From Calditrichota bacterium (lineage in GTDB: Bacteria; Zhuqueibacterota; Zhuqueibacteria; Zhuqueibacterales; Geothermadaptataceae): a DNA stretch of 18,439 nt. Position numbers and translations under genes: made by a program. Positions 16,142 to 18,439 of the stretch are shown in pieces; the stretch's first letter is position 1; each line of letters starts with the position of its first letter. Under the pieces are notes generated by a model. The model had not been told where the DNA came from. It was given only the letters and a program-made list of their open reading frames with translations, and did not search any database. The stretch spans positions 1 to 18,439 of the forward strand of contig QQUM01000588.1 of assembly GCA_008501545.1 (NCBI GenBank), given 5' to 3'.

Positions 16142-16221
16142 CACGCCGAGCCGCAGAGAGCGCAGAGTTTTGTTTTTTAATTGTTTAAAGATTTTCTCAG
16201 CGAGCTCTGCAACTCGGCGTG
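16142..16221. repeat. Inverted repeat with CGCAGAG motifs (probable dispersed repeat)
   Basis: The arms 16142-16167 and 16196-16221 are reverse complements at 21 of 26 positions. They are separated by a T-rich 28-base spacer. The outer 9 bp (CACGCCGAG/CTCGGCGTG) are perfect, followed by GCAGAG/CTCTGC. The left arm also repeats GCAGAG internally. It lies in the gene-free stretch 16039-16501. GC-rich CGCAGAG-type repeats in otherwise AT-rich spacers suggest a dispersed element, but only one copy is in the window. Confidence 0.6.
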
Positions 16222-16399
16222 AAAATCATTCAGGTTAATACCCAGGTTGAGCGATTCTCAGAGTTGACATTCAAGAGAAAACCAATTTGTTCTGCGGTAT
16301 TGACCAAGTAGTTTCCTCCTGAATGACAACTTCGTCGCATTTTTATGATACGCTTGAAAGATGCTTGCTTCAGCATTAAATCGCTCAGCTTAGTTCATA

Positions 16400-16441
16400 C
16401 AACTTTGGTAAATTTCAATTTGACTTATTCTACCAAGGTTG
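16400..16441 (+). repeat. Inverted repeat hairpin, similar to the 5552-5662 stem
   Basis: CAACTTTGGTA (16400-16410) pairs with TACCAAGGTTG (16431-16441): 11 pairs, one of them T-G, around a 20-base loop. The right arm with its preceding base (CTACCAAGGTT, 16430-16440) matches CTACTAAGGTT at 5652-5662 at 10 of 11 positions, so the two intergenic hairpins may be related. Confidence 0.4.
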
Positions 16442-16450
16442 CATCAATTA

Positions 16451-16479
16451 AAAAAGCCTCATCGCTGAGGCCTTTTTTT
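16451..16479. terminator. Bidirectional Rho-independent terminator
   Basis: GCCTCA (16456-16461), loop TCGC, TGAGGC (16466-16471), flanked by an A run on the left and seven Ts on the right. It should stop transcription both from the M48 side (plus) and of the minus-strand lipoprotein gene, which ends 23 bases to the right. Confidence 0.88.
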
Positions 16480-16501
16480 ATCGAAAATGTACAGGGAAAT
16501 T

Positions 16502-17695
16502 TTATTGCTGAGCAGCAGATTTAAAATTTAAATCATCTTCCTCGGGATTTTCAATCCAGTCTGCGACAAATACATTCGTATCGCGCGTTGGTTTTCTATC
16601 GGCTGTACGGTTTGAGCAGAAAACCAACTTTTTCCCATCAAAAGAGAACATCGGAAAGGAATCGAAAGTGCCACTATGGGTTATTTGCTTTAATCCGGTG
16701 CCATCGATGTTAATCATGAATATATCAAACAATGGCATGCCACCTTTGGGTGAGTGATGGTTCGAGCAAAAGAGAACACGCTTTCCATCCGGGTGAAAAA
16801 ATGGGGCCCAGTTCGCACCTTCCAGATCGGTGACCTGCACAACATTTGATCCATCAATATCCGCAATGAATATATTTAGTGCACTCGGTTCAACCAGTTC
16901 GTTGGCGAGCAACTCTTTGTAAATTTTCGCTTTTTCACCTTCCGGACGGCTGGCGCGCCAAACGATCTTTTTGGAATCGTGGGAGAAAAATGCACCACCA
17001 TCGTACCCGAGTTCGGATGTAAGCTGGAGCTCTTCACCTGTGGCAATTTCGTACAGCCACAGTTCCAAATCGCCGGATTTCGTCGAAGTATAAATAATGT
17101 ATTTTCCATCCGGAGAAACAGTGGCTTCCGCATTGTAGCCTTTTCCACCAATCAATAATTCCGGATTGGAGCCATCATTGTTTGCAATATAAACACTGTA
17201 TGATGAAAAAAGAGGCCAGACGTAACGCCGGCTCTCACTTTCCGGCATGGGCGGACAAGCTTCTGAAGCCGCATGCGTCGATGCATAAACGATGCGTCCA
17301 TCCGGGAGAAAGTAACTGCACGTGGTACGGCCTTTCCCTGTTGAAACCAGCCGATAATTTTCACCGTTGCTCATCGGGCTGCCGTCTGCATTCATGATAA
17401 AAATCTGATCACAACCCTGTTCGTTGATTTTGTCCCACTCACTTTGAAATACGAGCTGTTTGTTGTCAAAGCTCCAATAGGCTTCCGCATTGTTTCCGCC
17501 GAAAGTAAGCTGCTTGATATTTCGCAAATGCACTTCTTTTTCAAATCGAAGGGAGTCATTTGCAGCATTGTATGACGATGTCTCTTCAGCATTTTTATCA
17601 CAAGCGGCAAATAGTAATAGGCCCGATATGATAATCAGACTGTGTATTTTTAGAGTTTTATTATTATAAATCTGTTTTAAAAGATACTGAATCAC
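16502..17695 (-). CDS. TolB-like PD40 beta-propeller lipoprotein
   Basis: 397 residues from GTG at 17695. That start is preferred because GGAGAG (17705-17700) ends five bases before it. An in-frame ATG at 17707 would add four residues but overlaps that site and has no ribosome binding site of its own. A lipoprotein signal (LIIISGLLLFAAC) puts the lipidated Cys at residue 32. From ~55 on the protein is a run of PD40/WD40-like repeats with the TolB-style pattern 'IFIMNADGS', 'VYIANNDGS', 'IFIADIDGS', 'IFMINIDGT', each followed by 'xQIT/LVS', and blade motifs SPDGKYIIYTS and FHPDGKRVLFCS. It should be a membrane-anchored six-bladed propeller. It is not canonical TolB (no N-terminal TolB domain, no tol-pal genes nearby). 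Function is unknown. Confidence 0.88.
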   Translation of the reverse strand: MIQYLLKQIYNNKTLKIHSLIIISGLLLFAACDKNAEETSSYNAANDSLRFEKEVHLRNIKQLTFGGNNAEAYWSFDNKQLVFQSEWDKINEQGCDQIFIMNADGSPMSNGENYRLVSTGKGRTTCSYFLPDGRIVYASTHAASEACPPMPESESRRYVWPLFSSYSVYIANNDGSNPELLIGGKGYNAEATVSPDGKYIIYTSTKSGDLELWLYEIATGEELQLTSELGYDGGAFFSHDSKKIVWRASRPEGEKAKIYKELLANELVEPSALNIFIADIDGSNVVQVTDLEGANWAPFFHPDGKRVLFCSNHHSPKGGMPLFDIFMINIDGTGLKQITHSGTFDSFPMFSFDGKKLVFCSNRTADRKPTRDTNVFVADWIENPEEDDLNFKSAAQQ

Positions 17696-17819
17696 ATTGC
17701 TCTCCATTTAGAATTTTAAGGGTGGTCCAAATGAATATAGTCTTTTTCTGAGAAAATTTTGGAATTGGAATTGACCAGCAGTTGTAGATACTTCGCAATC
17801 ATATTTGTGATGCTGGGCT

Positions 17820-18086
17820 CTATTTCTCCTGCATTGCTTCATCGGGAAGCAGCACTGGAATGTCATCCTCAATGCGGTAAAAATACTTGCCATCTTTTGA
17901 TATCAAGCCGCTACTTAATGGAGTTGCGACCGGCTCGTTAATCTGCGTCATTATGACGCCTGCGTTGATTTTCTGATTGATTTCCTGAAGTTGTTTATCA
18001 TTCATCAATTCCAGCGGTACTCGCGAAATAGGGCAGATGAGGGATGAGTAAAACAACGTTTTGGGATCTATGTCTTTTTTCTGCAT
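17820..18086 (-). CDS. Trm112 family protein, cysteine-poor
   Basis: 88 residues, with AAGG upstream of ATG 18086. The pattern LICPISRVPLEL (16-27) ... GLISKDGKYFYRIEDDIPVLLPDEA (60-84) fits the Trm112/UPF0434 fold. The typical zinc cysteines are missing: Cys18 is the only cysteine in the protein. A ~30-residue helical insertion (28-58) separates the two halves. Trm112 proteins stabilise methyltransferases or act as small accessory proteins; the partner here is unknown and no methyltransferase lies in the window. Confident as to family, not as to role. Confidence 0.85.
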   Translation of the reverse strand: MQKKDIDPKTLFYSSLICPISRVPLELMNDKQLQEINQKINAGVIMTQINEPVATPLSSGLISKDGKYFYRIEDDIPVLLPDEAMQEK

Positions 18087-18102
18087 GGTTCGCCTTTATA
18101 TA

Positions 18103-18133
18103 AAAAATGACCGCCCTATGGACGGTCATTTTT
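18103..18133. terminator. Rho-independent terminator of the 58-residue protein gene
   Basis: AAAAATGACCG (18103-18113) pairs perfectly with CGGTCATTTTT (18123-18133) around a 9-base loop. The 11-bp stem is symmetrical, with A and T runs, so it can work in both directions. It separates the small gene to its right from the Trm112-like gene. Confidence 0.85.
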
Positions 18134-18156
18134 ATACTAAAACTATGTGTACTCGA

Positions 18157-18333
18157 TTAGACGCTGAGATTGTCCCAGTCTGCTTTGCTTACGAATTTTG
18201 TCAGGTTGCGTCCATCATCTGTTTTTCCTTTGATAGCATAGCGATGGTTACCTTCTTTTCCGTATACAACTTTCTCTGTTACTTCTGCATCTACTTTTTT
18301 TCTGAGCTTTACGTCATAAAAAGTAGCTTTCAT
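18157..18333 (-). CDS. Small conserved-looking protein of unknown function (58 aa)
   Basis: ATG at 18333 follows a strong AAAGGAGGAG site, and the frame ends in TAA at 18157. The protein begins MKATFYDVKLRKKVDAEV and ends TKFVSKADWDNLSV. It is rich in Lys and acidic residues, has no membrane segment or cysteine, and has the alternating pattern of a small beta-rich domain (KVVYGKEGNHRYAIKG, followed by DDGRNLTKFVS). It has its own perfect terminator. Strong ribosome binding and small size suggest an abundant protein. I do not recognise the family; a small nucleic-acid- or protein-binding domain is a guess only. Confidence 0.8.
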   Translation of the reverse strand: MKATFYDVKLRKKVDAEVTEKVVYGKEGNHRYAIKGKTDDGRNLTKFVSKADWDNLSV

Positions 18334-18439
18334 GACTTCTCCTCCTTTTAATTACCTGCGTCGCTTTTTGTTATGAAACTGTTTGTTTTTTCCTCAAGTG
18401 AGGTGCATTTGTGTCTGTTAAATATCATTTGCCACGGAA
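18334..18439 (-). promoter_or_regulatory. Leader and possible promoter of the 58-residue protein gene
   Basis: On the minus strand a weak -35/-10 pair can be drawn: TTGAGG (18397-18392), 18 bases, TAACAA (18373-18368), about 35 bases before the start codon. The -35 overlaps a small dyad CCTCA-CT-TGAGG (18403-18392). No gene is visible between here and the window edge. Confidence 0.3.

Overview
The window reads as chromosomal DNA of an FCB-superphylum bacterium, probably outside Bacteroidota proper (Calditrichota-, KSB1- or Ignavibacteria-like). Three observations support this. The FabI is of the Bacteroidetes-like sequence type. The secreted protease at the left edge ends in a 'LAQNYPNPF' tail of the kind used by type IX-type sorting and FlgD-like domains in this group. 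Several genes have clear GGAGG-type ribosome binding sites, which true Bacteroidota usually lack. The taxonomic call is inference from motifs remembered, not from a search. No rRNA, tRNA, CRISPR array, transposase or phage gene was seen.

Layout: 1-3626 (minus) is a large secreted subtilase running off the left edge. A 600-base gap follows, then a stand-alone response-regulator receiver (4229-4597, plus) and a small exported WxxGxW-repeat protein (4972-5280, plus). A second 600-base gap holds two hairpin-forming elements, including a ~154-base imperfect inverted repeat. On the minus strand 7972-5889 is an SDR oxidoreductase followed by a periplasmic M23 endopeptidase.

The core of the window is a membrane-stress module on the minus strand from 12043 down to 8112: pspF (sigma-54 enhancer-binding activator), a control region, then pspA, an NfeD/YqiJ-like membrane protein and a flotillin/YqiK-like SPFH protein, closed by a strong terminator. 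The control region has a near-consensus sigma-54 promoter 57 bases upstream of pspA. It also has two tandem palindromes exactly 20 bp apart that overlap the pspF stop codon and are the best candidate PspF binding sites. Here pspF lies in tandem upstream of pspA, whereas in E. coli the two genes are divergent.

To the right are fabI (plus) with its own terminator, a MATE-family transporter (minus), an M48 Ste24-like membrane protease (plus), an intergenic region with two inverted repeats and a bidirectional terminator, a PD40 beta-propeller lipoprotein (minus), a cysteine-poor Trm112-like protein (minus), and a strongly ribosome-loaded 58-residue protein of unknown function (18157-18333, minus). 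Much of the gene content concerns the cell envelope: peptidoglycan hydrolase, Psp/flotillin, fatty-acid synthesis, membrane protease, transporter and lipoprotein. Apart from the Psp operon there is no direct evidence that these genes are co-regulated.
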